Shown piece after piece: positions 12,401-27,560 of a stretch of DNA of 64,000 nt. This DNA is from Xestospongia bergquistia. Taxonomy: Eukaryota; Porifera; Demospongiae; Haplosclerida; Petrosiidae. Made by a program: the position numbers and the translations under genes. Position 1 is the stretch's first letter; each line of letters starts with the position of its first letter. Below the pieces are notes generated by a model, which made no database searches, was not told where the DNA came from, and worked only from the letters and a program-made list of their open reading frames with translations. The stretch lies in NCBI GenBank assembly GCA_963965975.1, contig OZ014421.1:3709001-3773000 (forward strand), written 5' to 3'.

Positions 12401-15400
12401 GTTAATGCAAACTAACATACCAAACTGTTAATAGCTGTTTATTTAGTTACTGCCATAAAGTCCTTTAGACTGAGCAGTTTACTTTATAAACTTCTCTCAA
12501 TAGTCTAAACCATCTAAAGTCTTTACCTTAAAGACTTTAGAGCGTTAATGCAAACTAACTTACTAAACTGTTAATAGCTGTTTATTTAGTTAGTGCCATA
12601 AAATCCTTTAGACTGAACAGTTTACTTTATAAACTTCTCTCAATAGTCTAAACCTACTAAAGTCTTCAAATTAAAGTCTTTACAGCGTTAATGCAAACTA
12701 ACTTACTAAACTGTTAATAGCTGTTCACTTAGTTAGTGCCATAAAGTCCTTTAAACTGAGCAGTTTACTGTATAAACTTGTCTCAATAGTCTAAACCTTC
12801 TAAAGTCTTTAACTTAAAGACTTTAGAGCGTTAATGCAAACTAACTTAATAAACTGTTTATAGCTGTGTATTTAGTTAGTGCCATAAAGTCCTTTAGACT
12901 GAGCAGTTTACTTTATAAACATCTCTCAATAGTCTAAACCTTCCAAAGTCTTTAACTTAAAGACTTTAGAGCGGTATTGCAAACTAACTTACTAAACTGT
13001 TAATAGCTGTTTATTTAGTTAGTGCCATAAAGTCCTTTAGACTGAGCAGTTTACTTTATAAACTTCTCTCAATAGTCTAAAACTTCTAAAGTGTTTAACT
13101 TAAAGACTTTAGAGAGTTAATGCAAACTAACTTACTAAACTGTTAATAGCTGTTTATTTATTTAGTGCCATAAAGTCCTTTAGACTGAGCAGTTAACATT
13201 ATAAACTTCTCTCAATAGTCTAAACCTTCTAAAGTCTTTAACTTAAAGACTTTAAAGCGTTAATGGTAACTAACTTACTAAACTGTTAATAGCTGTTTAT
13301 TTAGTTAGTGCCATAAAGTCCTTTAGACTTAGTAGTTTACTTTATAAACTTCTCTCAATAGTCTAAACCTTCTAAAGTCTTTAACTTAAAGACTTTGGAG
13401 CGTTAATGCAAACTAACTTATTAAACTGTTAATAGCTGTTTATTTAGCTAGTGCCATAAAGTCCTTTAGACAGAACAGTTTACTTTATAACCTTCTCTCA
13501 ATAGTCTAAACCTACTAAAGTCTTCAAATTAAAGACTTTACAGCGTTAATGCAAACTAACTTACTAAACTGTTAATAGCTTTTTATTTAGTTAGTGCCAT
13601 AAAGTCCTTTAGACTGAGCAGTTTACTTTATAAACTTCTCTCTATAGTCTAAACCTTCTAAAGTCTTTAACTTAAAGACTTTAGAGCGTTAAGGCAAACT
13701 AACTTATTAAACTGTTAACAGCTCTTTATTTAGTTAGTGCCATAAAGTCCTTTAGACTGAGCAGATTACTTTATAAACTTCTCTCAATAGTCTAAACCTT
13801 CTAAAGTCTTTAACTTAAAGACTTTAAAGTGTTAATGCAAACTACCTTACTAAACTGTTAATAGCTGTTTATTTAGTTAGTGCCATAAAGTCCTTTAGAC
13901 TTAGTAGTTTACTTTATAAACTTCTCTCAATAGTCTAAACCTTCTAAAGTCTCTAACTTAAAGAGATTGGAGCGTTAGTGTAATCTAACTTATTAAACTG
14001 TTAATAGCTGTTTATTTAGTTAGTGCCATAAAGTCCTTTAGACTGAGCAGTTTACTTTATAAACTTCTCTCAATAGTCTAAACCTTCTAAAGTCTTTAAC
14101 TTAAAGACTTGAGAGCGTTAATGCAAACTAATTTACTAAACTGTTTATAGCTGTTTATTTAGTTTGTGCATAGAGTCCTTTAGACTGAGCAGTTTACTTC
14201 ATAAACTTCTCTCAATAGTCTAAACCTTCTAAAGTCTTTAACTTAAAGACTTTGGAGCGTTAATGCAAACTAACTTACTAAACTGTTAATAGCTGTTTAT
14301 TTAGTTAGTGCCATAAAGTCCTTTAGACTGAGCAGTTTACTTTATAAACTTCTCTCAATAGTCTAAACCTTCTAAAGTCTTTAACTTAAAGACTTTGGAG
14401 CGTTAATGCAAACTAACTTACTAAACTGTTAATAGCTGTTTATTTAGTTAGTGCCATAAAGTCCTTTAGACTGAACAGTTTACTTTATAAACTTCTCTCA
14501 ATACTCTAAACCTTCTAAAGTCTTTAACTTAAACACTTTGGAGCGTTAATGCAAACTAACTTACTAAACTGTTAATGGCTGTTTATTTAGTTACTGCCAT
14601 AAAGTCCTTTAGACTGAGTAGTTTACTTTAGAAAGTTCTCTCAACAGTCTAAACCTTCTAAAGTCTTTAACTTAATGACTTTGGAGCGTTAATGCAAAAT
14701 AACTTACTAAACTGTTAATAGCTGTTTATTTAGTTAGTGCCATAAAGTCCTTTAGACTGAGCAGTTTACTTTATAAACTTCTCTCAATAGTCTAAACCTT
14801 CTAAAGTCTTTAACTTAAAGACTTTAGAGCGTTAATGCAAACGAACTTACTAAACTCTTAATAGCTTTTTATTTAGTTAGTGCCATAAAGTCCTTTAGAC
14901 TGAGCAGTTTACTTTTTAAACTTCTCTCAATAGTCTAAACCTTCTAAAGTCTTTATCTTAAAGACTATGGAGCGTTAATGCAAACTAACTTACTAAACTG
15001 TTAATAGCTGTTTATTTAGTTAGTGCCATAAAGTCCTTTAGACTGAGCAGTTTACTTTATAAACTTCTCTCAATAGTCTAAACCTTCTAAAGTCTTTAAC
15101 TTAAAGACTTTGTAGCGTTAATGGAAACTAACTTACTAAACTGTTAATAGCTGTTTATTTAGTTAGTGCCATAAAGTCCTTTAGTCTGAGCAGTTTACTT
15201 TATAAACTTCTCTCAATAGTCTAAACCTTCTAAAGACTTTAGAGCGTTAATGCAAACTAACTTACGAGACTCTTAATAGCTTTTTATTTAGTTAGTGCCA
15301 TAAAGTCCTTTAGACAGAGCAGTTTACTTTATAAACTTCTCTCAATAATGTAAACCTTCTAAAGTCTTTATCTTAAAGACTTTGGAGCAGTAATGCAAGC

Positions 15401-18400
15401 TAACTTACTAAACTGTTAATAGCTGTTTATTTAGTTAGTGCCATAAAGTCATTTAGACTGAGCAGTTTACTTTATAAACTTCTCTCAATAGTCTAAACCT
15501 TCGAAAGTCTTTAACTTAAAGACTTTGTAGCGTTAATGGAAACTAACTTACTAAACTGTTAATAGCTTTTTATTTAGTTAGTACCATAAAGTCCTTTAGA
15601 CTGAGCAGTTTACTTTATAAACTTCTCTCAATAGTCTAAACCTTCTAAAGTCTTTATCTTAAAGACTTTAGAGCGTTAATGCAAACGAACTTACTAAACT
15701 GTTAATAGCTGTTTATTTAGTTAGTGCCATGAAGTCCTTAAGACGGAGCAGTTTACTGTATAAACTTCTCTAAATAGTTTAAACCTTCTAAAGTCTTTAA
15801 CTTAAAGACTTTAGAGCGTTAAGGCAAACTAACTTATTAAACTGTTTATAGCTTTTTACTTAGTTAGTGCCTTAAAGTCGTTTAGACTGAGCAGTTTACC
15901 TTATAAACTTCTCTCAATAGTCTAAACCTTCTAAATTCTTTAATTTAAAGACTTTAAAACGTTAATGCAAACTAACTTACTAAACTGTTAATAGTTGTTT
16001 ATTTAGTTAGTGCCATAAAGTCCTTTAGACTGAACAGATTACTTTATAAACATCTCTCAATAGTCTAAACCTTCTAAAGTCTTTAACTTAAAGACTTTGG
16101 AGCGTTAATGCAAACTAACTTACTAAACTGTTAATAGCTGTTTATTTAGTTAGTGCCATAAAGTCCTTTAGACTGAGCACTATACCTTATAATCTTCTCT
16201 CAATAGTCTAAACCTTCTAAAGTCTTTACCTTAAAGACTTTAGAGCGTTAATGCAAACTAACTTACTAAACTGTTAATAGCTGTTTATTTAGTTTTTGCA
16301 ATAAAGTCCTTTAGACTGAGCAGTTTACTTTATAAACTTCTCTCAATTGTCTAAAGCTACAAAAGTCTTTAAATTAAAGACTTTAGAGCGTTAATGCAAA
16401 CTAACTTACTAAACTGTTAATAGCTGTTTATTTAGTTAGTGCCATAAAGTCCTTTAGACTGAGCTGTTTACTTTATAAACTTCTCTCAATAGTCTAAACC
16501 TTCTAAAGTCTTTAATTTAAAGACTTTAGAACGTTAGTGCAAACTACCTTACTAAACTGTTAATAGTTGTTTATTTAGTTAGTGCCATAAAGTCCTTTAG
16601 ACTGAGCAGTTTACTTTATAAAATTCTCTCAATAGTCTAAACCTTCTAAAGTCTTTAACTTAAAGACTTTAGAGCGTTAATACAAACCAACTTACTAAAC
16701 TGTTAATAGCTGTTTATTTAGTTAGTGCCATAAAGTGCTTTAGACTGAGCAATTTATTTTATAAACTTCTCTTAATAGTCTAAACCTTCTAAAGTCATTA
16801 ACTTAAAGGCTTTGGAGCGTTAATGCAAACTAACTTACTAAACTGTTAATAGCTGTTTATTTAGTTAGTGCCATAAAGTCCTTTAGACTGAGCAGTTTAC
16901 TTTATAAACTACTCTCAATAGTCTAAACCTTCTAAAGTCTTTAACTTAAAGCCTTTGGAGCGTTAATGCAAACTAACTTACTAAACTGTTAATAGCTGTT
17001 TATTTAGTTAGTGCCATAAAGTCCTTTAGACTGAGCAGTTTACTTTATAATCTTCCCTCAATACTCTAATCCTTCGAAAGTCTTTAACTTAAAGACTTTG
17101 GAGCGTTAATGCAAACTAACTTACTAAACTGTTAATAGCTGTTTATTTAGTTAGTGCCATAAAGTCCCTTAGACTGAGCAGTTTACTTTATAAACTTCTC
17201 TCAATAGTCTGAACCTTCTAAAGTCTTTAACTTAAAGACTTTAGAGCGTTAATGCAAACTAACTTAAAAAACTCTTAATAGCTTTTTATTTAGTTAGTGC
17301 CATAAAGTCCTTTAGACTTAGCAGTTTACTTTATAAACTTCTCTCAATAGTCTAAGCCTTCTAAAGTCTTTATTTTAAAAACTTTAGAGCGTTAACGCAA
17401 ACTAACTTACTAAACTGTTAATAATTGTTTATTTAGTTAGTGCCATAAAGTCCTTTAGACTGAGCAGTTTACTGTAGAAACTTCTCTCAATAGTTTAAAC
17501 ATTCTAAAGTCTTTAACTAAAAGACTTTAGAGCGTTAATGCAAACTAACTTACTAAACTGTTTATAGCTGTTTATTTAGTTAGTGCCATAAAGTCCTTTA
17601 GACTGAGCTGTTTACTTTATAAACTTCTCTCAATAGTCCAAACCTACTAAAGTCTTTAAATTAAAGACTTTAGAGCGTTAATGCAAACTAACTTACTGAA
17701 CTGTTAATAGCTGTGTACTTAGTTAGTGCCATAAAGTCCTTTAGACTGAGCAGTTTACTGTATAAACTTCTCTCAATAGTCTAAACATTCTAAAGTCTTT
17801 AATTTAAAGACTTTAGAGCGTTAATGCAAACTAACTTACTAAACCGTTAACAGCTGTTTATTTAGTTAGCGCCATAAAGTCCTTTAGACTGAGCTGTTAA
17901 CATTATAAACTTCTCTCAATAGTCTAAACCTACTAAAGTCTTTAACTTAAAGACTTTAAAGCGTTAATGCAAACTAACTTATTAAACTGTTAATAGCTGT
18001 TTATTTAGTTAGTGCCATAAAGTCCTTTAGACTGAGCAGTTTACTTTATAAACTTCTCTCAAAAGTCTAAACCTTCTAAAGTCTTTAATTTAAAGACTTT
18101 AGAATGTTAATGCAAACTAACTTACTAAACTGTTAATAGTTGTTTATTTAGTTAGTGCCATAAAGTCCTTTAGACTGAACAGATTACTTTATGAACTTCT
18201 CTCAATAGTCTAAACCTTCTAAAGTCTTTAACTTAAAGACTTTGGAGCGTTAATGCAAACTAACTAACTAAACTTTTAATAGCTGTTTGTTTTGTTATTG
18301 CCATAAAGTCCTTTAAGACTGAGCAGTTTACTTTATAAAATTCTCTCAATAGTCTAAACCTTCTAATGTCTTTACCTTAAAGACTTTACAGCGTTAATGC

Positions 18401-21400
18401 AAACTAACTTACTAAACCGTTAATATCTGTTTATTTAGTTAGTGCCATAAAGTCCTTTAGACTGAGGAATTTACTTTATAAACTTCTCTCAATGGTCTAA
18501 ACCTACTAAAGCCTTTGAATTAATGACTTTAGAGCGTTAATGCAAACTAACATACTAAACTGTCAATAGCTGTTTATTTAGTTAGTGCCATAAAGTCCTT
18601 TACACTGAGGAGTTTACTTTATAAACTTCTCTCAATAGTCTAAACCTTCTAAAGTCTTTAATTTAAAGACTTTAGAAGGTTAATGCAAATTAACTTACTA
18701 AACTGTTAATAGTTGTCTATTTAGTTAGTGCCATAAAGTCCTTTAGACTGAACAGATTACTTTATGAACTTCTCTCAATAGTCTAAACCTTCTAAAGTCT
18801 TTAACTTAAAGACTTTGTAGCGTTAATGCAAACTAACTAACTAAACTGTTAATAGCTGTTTGTTTTGTTATTGCCATAAAGTCCTTTAAGACTGAGCAGT
18901 TTACTTTATAAAATTCTCTCAATAGCCTAAACCTTCTAATGTCTTTACCTTAAAGACTTTACAGCGTTAATGCAAACTAACTTACTAAACCGTTAATAGC
19001 TGTTTGTTTAGTTAGTGCCATAAAGTCCTTTAGACTGAGCAGTTTACTTTATAAACTTCTCTCAATAGTCCAAACCTTCTAAAGTCTTTAATTTAAAGAC
19101 TTTAGAACGTTAATGCAAACTAACTTACTAAACTGTTAATAGCTGTTTATTTAGTTAGTGCCATAAAGTCCTTTAGACTGAGCAGTTTACGTTATAAACT
19201 TCTCTCAATAGTCCAAACCTTCTAAAGTCTTTAATTTAAAGACTTTAGAACGTTAATGCAAACTAACTTACTAAACTGTTAATAGTTGTTTATTTAGTTA
19301 GTGCCATAAAGTCCTTTAGACTGAGCAGTTTACTTTATAAAATTCTCTCAATAGTCTGAACCTTCTAAAGTCTTTAACTTAAACACTTTAGAGCGTTAAT
19401 GCAAACTAACTTACTAAACTGTTAATAGCTGTTTATTTAGTTAGTGCCAAAAAGTCCTTTAGACTGAGCAGTTTACTTTATAAACTTCTCTCAATAGTCT
19501 AAACGTTCTAAGGTCTTTAACTTAAAGACTTTAGAGCGTTAATGCAAACTAACTTACTAAACTGTTAATAACTGTTTATTTAGTTAGTGCCATAAAGTCC
19601 TTTAGACTGAGCAGTTTACTTTATAAACTTCTCTCAATAGTTTAAACCTTCTAAAGTCTTTAACTTAAAGACTTTAGAGCGTTAATGCAAACTAACTTAC
19701 TAAACTGTTAATAGCTGTTTTATTTAGTTAGTGCCATAAAGTCCTTTAGACTTAGCAGTTTACTTTATAAACTTCTCTCAATAGTCTAAACCTTCTAAAG
19801 TCTTTAATTTAAAAACTTTAGAGCGTTAATGCAAACTACCTTACTAAACTGTTAATAGTTGTCTATTTAGTTAGTGCCATAAAGTCCTTTATACTGAGCA
19901 GTTTACTTTATAAAATCCTCTCAATACTCTAAACCTTCAAAAGTCTTTAACTTAAAGACTTTAGAGCGTTAATGCAAACTAACTTACTAAACTGTTAATA
20001 GCTGTTTATTTAGTTAGTGCCGTAAAGTCCTTTAGACTGAGCAGTTTACCTTATAAACTTCTCTCAATAGTCTAAACCTTCTAAAGTCTTTAATCTAAAG
20101 ACTTCAGAACGTTAATGCAAACTAACTTACTAAACTGTTAATAGTTGTTTATTTAGTTATTGCCATAAAGTCCTTTAGACTGAACAGATTACTTTATGAA
20201 CTTCTCTCAATAGTCTAAACCTTCTAAAGTCTTTTACTTAGAGACTTTGGAGCGTTAATGCAAACTAACTTACTAAACTGTTAATAGCTGTTTATTTAGT
20301 TTGTGCCATAAAGTCCTTTAGACTGAGGAGTTTACTTTATAAACTTCTCTCAATAGTCTAAACCTTCTAAAGTCTTTAACTTAATGACTACGGAGCGTTA
20401 ATGCAAACTAACTTACTAAACTGTTAATAGCTGTTTATTTAGTTAGTGCCATAAAGTCCTTTAGACTGAGCAGTTTACTTTATAAACTTCTCTCAATAGT
20501 CTAAACCTTCTAAAGTCTTTAACTTAAAGACTTTAGAGCGTTAAAGCAAACTAACTTACTAAACTGTTAATAGTTGTTTATTTAGTTTGTGCCATAAAGT
20601 CCTTTAGACTGAACAGATTACTTTATGAACTCTCTCAATAGTCTAAACCTTCTAAAGTCTTTAACTTAGAGACTTTGGAGCGTTAATGCAAACTAACTTA
20701 CTAAACTGTCTATAGCTGTTTATTTAGTTAGTGCCATAAAGTCCGTTAGACTGAGCTGTTCACTTTATAAACTTCTCTCAATAGTCTAAACTACTAAAGT
20801 CTTTAAATTAAAGACTTTAGAGCGTTAATGCAAACTAACTTACTAAACTGTTAATAGCTGTGTACTTAGTTAGTGCCATAAAGTCCTTTAGACTGAGCAG
20901 TTTACTGTATAAACTTCTCTCAATAGTCTAAACCTACAAAAGTCTTTAAATTAAAGACTTTAGAGCGTTAATGCAAACTAACTTACTAAACTGTTAATAG
21001 CTGTTTATTTAGTTAGTGCCATAAAGTCCTTTAGACTGAGCAGTTTATCTTATAAACTTCTCTCAATAGTCTAAACCTTCTAAAGTTTTTACCTGAAAGA
21101 CTTTAGAGAGTTAATGCAAACTAACTTACTAAACTGTTAATAGCTGTTTATTTAGTTAGTGCCATAAAGTCCTTTAGACTGAGCAGTTTACTTTATAAAC
21201 TTCTCTCAATAGTCTAAACCTTCTAAAGTCTTTAACTTAAAGACTTTAGAGCGTTAATGGAAACAAACTTACTAAACTGTTAATAGCTGTTTATTTAGTT
21301 AGTGCCATATAGTCCTTTAGACTGAGCAGTTTACTTTATAAACTTCTCTCAATAGTCTAAACCTTCTAAAGTCTTTAACTTAAAGACTTTGGAGCGTTAA

Positions 21401-24400
21401 TGCAAACTAACTTACTAAACTGTTAATAGCTGTTTATTTATTTAGTGCCATAAAGTCCTTTAGACTGAGCAGTTTACTTTATAAACTTCTCTCAATAGTC
21501 TAAACCTTCTAAAGCCTTTAACTGAAAGACTTTGCAGCGTTAATGCAAACTAACTTACTAAACTGTTAATAGCTGTTTATATAGTTAGTGCCATAAAGTC
21601 CTTTAGACTGAGCTGTTTACTTCATAAACTTCTCTCAATAGTCTAAACCTTCTAAAGTCTTTAATTTAAAGAGTTTAGAGCGTTAATGCAAACTAACATA
21701 CTAAACTGTTAATAGTTGTTTATTTTGTTAGTGCCATAAAGTCCTTTAGACTGAGCAGTTTACTTTATAAAATTCTCTCAATAGTCTAAACCTTCTAAAG
21801 TCTTTAACTTAAAGTCTTTAGAGCGTTAATGCAAACTAACTTACTAAACTGTTAATTGCTGTTTATTTAGCTAGTGCCATAATTCCTTTAGACTGAGCAG
21901 TCTACTTTATAAAATTATATCAATAGTCTTAACCTTCTAATGTCTTTAACTTAAAGACTTTGGTGCGTTAATGAAAACTAACTTAGTAAACTGTTAACAG
22001 CTGTTTATTTAGTTAGTGCCATAAAGTCCTTTAGACTGAGCAGTTTACTTTATAAAATTCTCTCAATAGTCTAAACCTTCTAAAGTCTTTAACTTAAAGA
22101 CTTTAGAGCGTTAATGCAAACTAACTTACTAAACTGTTAATAGCTGTTTATTTAGTTAGTGCCATAAAGTCCTTTAGACTGAGTAGTTTACTTCATAAAC
22201 TTCTCTCAATAGTCTAAACCTTCTAAAGTCTTTAATTTAAAGACTTTGGAGCGTTAATGCAAACTAACTTACTAAACTGTTAATAGCTGTTTATTTAGTT
22301 AGTACCATAAAGTCCTTTAGACTTAGTAGTTTACTTTATAAACTTCTCTCAATAGTCTAAACCGTCTAAAGTCTTTAACTTAAAGACTTTAAAGCGTTAA
22401 TGCAAACTAACTTACTAAAATGTTAATAGCTGTTTATTTAGTTAGTGCCGTAAAGTCCTTTAGACTGAGCAGTTTACTTCATAAACTTCTCTCAATACTC
22501 TAAACCTTTTAATGTCTTTAACTTAAAGACTTTGGAGCGTTAATGCAAACTAACTTACTAAACTGTTAATAGCTGTTTATTTAGTTAGTGATATAAAGTC
22601 CTTTACACTGAGCAGTTTACTTTATAAGCTTGTCTCCATAGTCTAAACCTACTAAAGTCTTTAAATTAAAGACTTTAGAGGGTTAATGCAAACTAACTTA
22701 CTAAACTGTTAATAGCTGTTTACTTATTTAGTGCCATAAAGTCCTTTAGACTGAGCAGTTTAGTGTATAAACTTCTCTCAATAGTCTAAACCTTCTAAAG
22801 TCTTTAACTTAAAGACTTTAGAGCGTTAATCCAAACTAACTTACTAAACTGTTTATAGATGTTTATTTAGTTAGTGCCATAAAGTCCTTTAGACTGAGCA
22901 GTTTACTTTATAAACTTCTCTCAATAGTGTAAACCTTTTAAAGTCTTTAATTTAAAGACTTTAGAACGTTAGTGAAAACTAACTTACTAAACTGTTAATA
23001 GCTGTTTATTTAGTTAGTGCCATAGTGTCCTTTAGACTGAGTAGTTTACTTTATAAACTTCTCTCAATAGTCTAAACATTCTAAAGTCTTTAACTTAAAG
23101 ACTTTGGAGCGTTAATGTAAACTAACTTTCTAAACTCTTTGCAGCTGTTTATTTAGTTAGTGCCGTAAAGTCCTTTAGACTGAGCAGTTTACTTTATAAA
23201 CTTCTCTCAATAGTCTAAACCTTCTAAAGTCTTTAACTTAAAGACTTTAGAGCGTTAATGCAAACTAACTTACTAAATGATAATAGCTGTTTATTTAGTT
23301 AGTGCCATAAGTCCTTTACACTGAGCAGTTTACTTTATCAACTTCTCTCCATAGTCTAAACCTACTAAAGTCTTTAAATTAAAGACTTTAGAGCGTTAAT
23401 GCAAACTAACTTACTAAAATGTTGATAGCTGTTTACTTAGTTAGTGCCATAAAGTCCTTTAGACTGAGCAGTTTACTGTATAAACTTCTCCCAATAGTCT
23501 AAACCTTATAAAGTCTTTAACATAAAAACTTTAGAGCGTTAATCCAAACTAACTTACTAAACTGTTAATAGTTGTTTATTTAGTTAGTGCCATAAAGTCC
23601 TTTATACTGAGTAGTTTTCTTTATAAACGTCTCTCAATAGTCTAAACATTCTAAAGTCTTTAACTGAAAGACTTTGGAGCGTTAATGTAAACTAACTTAT
23701 TAAACTGTTAATAGCTGTTTATTTAGTTAGTGCCATAGAGTCCTTTAGAGTGAGCAGTTTACTTCATAAACTTCTCTCAATAGTCTAAACCTTCTAAAGT
23801 CTTTAACTTAAAGACTTTAGAGCGTTAATGCAAACTAACTTACTAAACTGTTAATAGCTGTTTATTTAGTTAGTGCCATAAAGTCCTTTAGACTGAGCAG
23901 TTTACTTTATAAACTTCTCTCAATAGTCTAAGCCTCCTAAAGTCTTTAACTTAAAGACCTTAGAGTGTTAATGCAAACTAACTTACTAAACTGTTAATAG
24001 CTGTTTATTTAGTTAGTGCCAAAAAGTCCTTTAGACTGAGCAGTTTACTTTTTAAAATTCTGTCAATAGTCTTAACCTTCTAAAGTCTTTAACTTAAAGA
24101 CTTTAGAGCGTTAATGCAAACTAAGTTACTAAACTGTTAATAGCTCTTTTTTTAGTTAGTGCCATAAAGTCCTTTAGACTGAGTAGTTTACTTTATAAAC
24201 TTCTCTGAACAGTCTAAACCTTCTAAAGTCTTTATCTTGAAGACTTTGGAGCGTTAATGTAAACTAACTTATTAAACTTTTAATAGCTGTTTATTTAGTT
24301 AGTGCCATAAAGTCCTTTAGACTGAGCAGTTTACTTTATAAATTTCTCTCAATAGTCTAAACCTTCTAAAGTCTTTAACTTAAAGACTTTTGAGCGTTAA

Positions 24401-25099
24401 TGGAAACAAACTTACTAAACTGTTAATAGCTGTTTATTTATTTAGTACAATAAAGTCCTTTACACTGAGCAGTTTACTTAATAAATTTCTCTAAATAGTG
24501 TAAACCTACTAAAGGCTTTAAATTAAAGACTTTAGAGCGTTAATGCAAACTAACTTACTAAACTGTTAATAGCTGTTTATTTAGTTAGTGCCATAAAGTC
24601 CTTTAGACTGAGCAGTTTACTTTATAAACTTCTCTCAATAGTCTAAACCTTCTAAAGTCTTTAACTTAAAGACTTTAGAGCGTTAATGCAAACTAACCTA
24701 CTAAACTGTTAATAGCTGTTTATTTAGTTAGTGCCATAAAGTCCTTTAGACTGAGCAGTTTACTTTATAAACTTCTCTCAATAGTCTAAACCTTCTAAAG
24801 TCTTCAAATTAAAGACTTTAGAGCGTTAATGCAAACTAACTTACTAAACTGTTAATAGCTGTTTATTTAGTTAGTGCCATAAAGTCCTTTAGACTGAGGA
24901 GTTTACCTTATAAACTTCTCTCAATAGTCTAAACCTTCTAAAGTCTTTAACTTAAAGACTTTAGAGCGTTAATGCAAACTAACCTACTAAACTGTTAATA
25001 GCTGTTTATTTAGTTAGTGCCATAAAGTCCTTTAGACTGAGCAGTTTACTTTATAAAATTCTCTCAATAGTCTAAACATTCTATAGTCTTTAACTTAAA

Positions 25100-27560
25100 G
25101 GCTTTAAAGCATTAATGCAAACTAAATTACTAAACTGTTAATAGCAGTTTGCTTAGTTGATCCATTAAGTCCTTTAAACTGAGCAGTTTACTTTATAAGC
25201 TTCACTCAATAGTCTAAACCTTCTAATATCTTTAACTTAAAGACTTTAGAGCGTTAATGCAAACTAACTTACTAAACTGTTAATAGCTGTTTATTTAATT
25301 AGAGCCATAAAGTCCTTTACACTGAGCAGTTTACTTTATAAATATCTCTCATTAGTCTAGACCTTCTAAAGTCTTTTACTTAAAGACTTTAGAGCGGTAA
25401 TGCAAACTATCTTACTAAACTGTTAATAGCTGTTTATTTATGTAGTGCCATAAAGTCCTTTAGACTGAGCAGTTTACTTTATAAACTTCTCTCATTCGTC
25501 TAAACCTCCTAAAGTTTTTAACTTAAAGACTTTAGAGCGTTAATGTAAACTAACTTACTAAACTGTTAATAGCTGTTTATTTAGTTAGTGCCATAAAGTC
25601 CTTTAGACTGAGCAGTTTACTTTATAAAACTCTCTCAATAGTCTAAACCTTCTAAAGTCTTTAACTTAAAGACTTTAGAGCGTTAATGCAAACTAACTTA
25701 CTAAACTGTTAATAGCTGTTTATTTAGTTAGTGCCATAAAGTCCTTTAGACTGAGCAGTTTACTTTATAAACTTCTCTCATTAGTCAAAACCTTCTAAAG
25801 TCTTTGACTTAAAGACTTTAGAGCGTTAATGCATACTAACTTACTAAACTGTTAATAGCTGTTTATTTAGTTAGTGCCATAAAGTCCTTTAGACTGAGCA
25901 GTTTACTTTAAAAACTTCTCTCAATAGTCTAAACCTACTAAAGTCTTTAAATTAAAGACTTTAGAGCGTTAATGCAAACTAACTCACTAAACTGTTAATA
26001 GCTGTTTATTTAGTTAGTGCCATAAAGTCCTTTAGACTGAGCAGTTTGCTTTATAAACTTCTCTCAATAGTCTAAACCTTCTAAAGTCTTTAACTTAAAG
26101 ACTTTAGAGCGTTAATGCAAACTAACTTACTAAACTGTTAATAGCTGTTTATTTAGTTAGTGCCATAAAGTCCTTTAGACTGAGCAGTTTACTTTATAAA
26201 CTTCTCTCAATAGTCTAAACCTTCTAAAGTCTTTAACTTAAAGACTTTAGAGCGTTAATGCAAACTAACCTACTAAACTGTTAATAGCTGTTTATTTAGT
26301 TAGTGCCATAAAGTCCTTTAGACTGAGCAGTTTAATTTATAAAATTCTCTCAATAGTCTAAACTTTCTAAAGTCTTTAACTTAAAGACTTTAAAGCGTTA
26401 ATGCAAACTAAATTACTAAACTGTTAATAGCAGTTTGCTTAGTTAGTCCCATTAAGTCCTTTAAACTGAGCAGTTTACTTTATAAGCTTCACTCAATAGT
26501 CTAAACCTTCTAATATCTTTAACTTAAAGACTTTAGAGTGTTAATGCAAACTAACTTACTAAACTGTTAATAGCTGTTTATTTAATTAGAGCCATAAAGT
26601 CCTTTAGACTGAGCAGTTTACTTTATAAATATCTCTCATTAGTCTAAACCTTCTAAAGTCTTTAACTTAAAGACTTTAGAGCGTTAATGCAAACTAACTT
26701 ACTAAACTGTTAATAGCTGTTTATTTAGTTACTGCAATAAACTCCTTTAGACAGAGCAGTTTACTTTATAAACTTCTCTCAATAGTCTAAACCTTCTAAT
26801 GTCTTTAACTTAAAGACTTTAGAGCGTTAATGCAAACTAAATTACTAAACTGTTAATAGCAGTTTGCTTAGTTAGTGCCATAGAGTCCTTTAAACTGAGC
26901 AGTTTACTTTATAAGCTTCACTCAATAGTCTAAACCTTCTAAGGTCTTTAACTTAAAGACTTTAAAACGTTAATGCAAACTAACTTACTAAACTGTTAGT
27001 AGCGGTTTATTTAGTTAGTGCCATAAAGTCCTTTAGACTGAGCAGTGTACTTTATAAACTTCTCTCAATAGTCTAAACCTTCTAAAGTCTTTAACTTAAA
27101 GACTTTAGAGCGTTAATGCAAACTAACTTACTAAACTGTTAATAGCTGTTTATTTAGTTAGAGCCATAAAGTCCTTTAGACTGAGAGTTTACTTTATAAA
27201 CATGTCTCATTAGTCCAAACCTTCTAAAGTCTTTAACTTAAAGACTTTAGAGCGTTAATGCAAACTAACTTACTAAACTGTTAATAGTTGTTTATTTAGT
27301 TAGTGCCATAAAGTCCTTTAGACTGAGCAGTTTACTTTATAAACTTCTCTCATTAGTCTAAACCTTCTAATGTCTTTAACTTAATGACTTTAGAGCGTTA
27401 ATGCAAACTAAATTACTAAACTGTTAATAGCAGTTTGCTTAGTTAGTCCCATTAAGTCCTTTAAACTGAGCAGTTTACTTTATAAGCTTCACTCAATAGT
27501 CTAAACCTTCTAATATCTTTGACTTAAAGACTTTAGAGCGTTATTGCAAACTAACTTACT
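25100..27560. repeat. 9-mer and 7-mer higher-order repeats at array edge
   Basis: Edge-specific variants recur. TTTAATTAGAGCCATAAAG occurs at 25294 and 26581, exactly 1,287 apart (9 x 143). CAGTTTGCTTAGTTAGTCCC occurs at 26431 and 27431, 1,000 apart (7 x 143 minus the one-base deletion near 27,185). These edge monomers (GCAGTTTGCTTAG, TAAGCTTCACTC) are absent from the left half, so the array edge has its own subfamily. Confidence 0.8.
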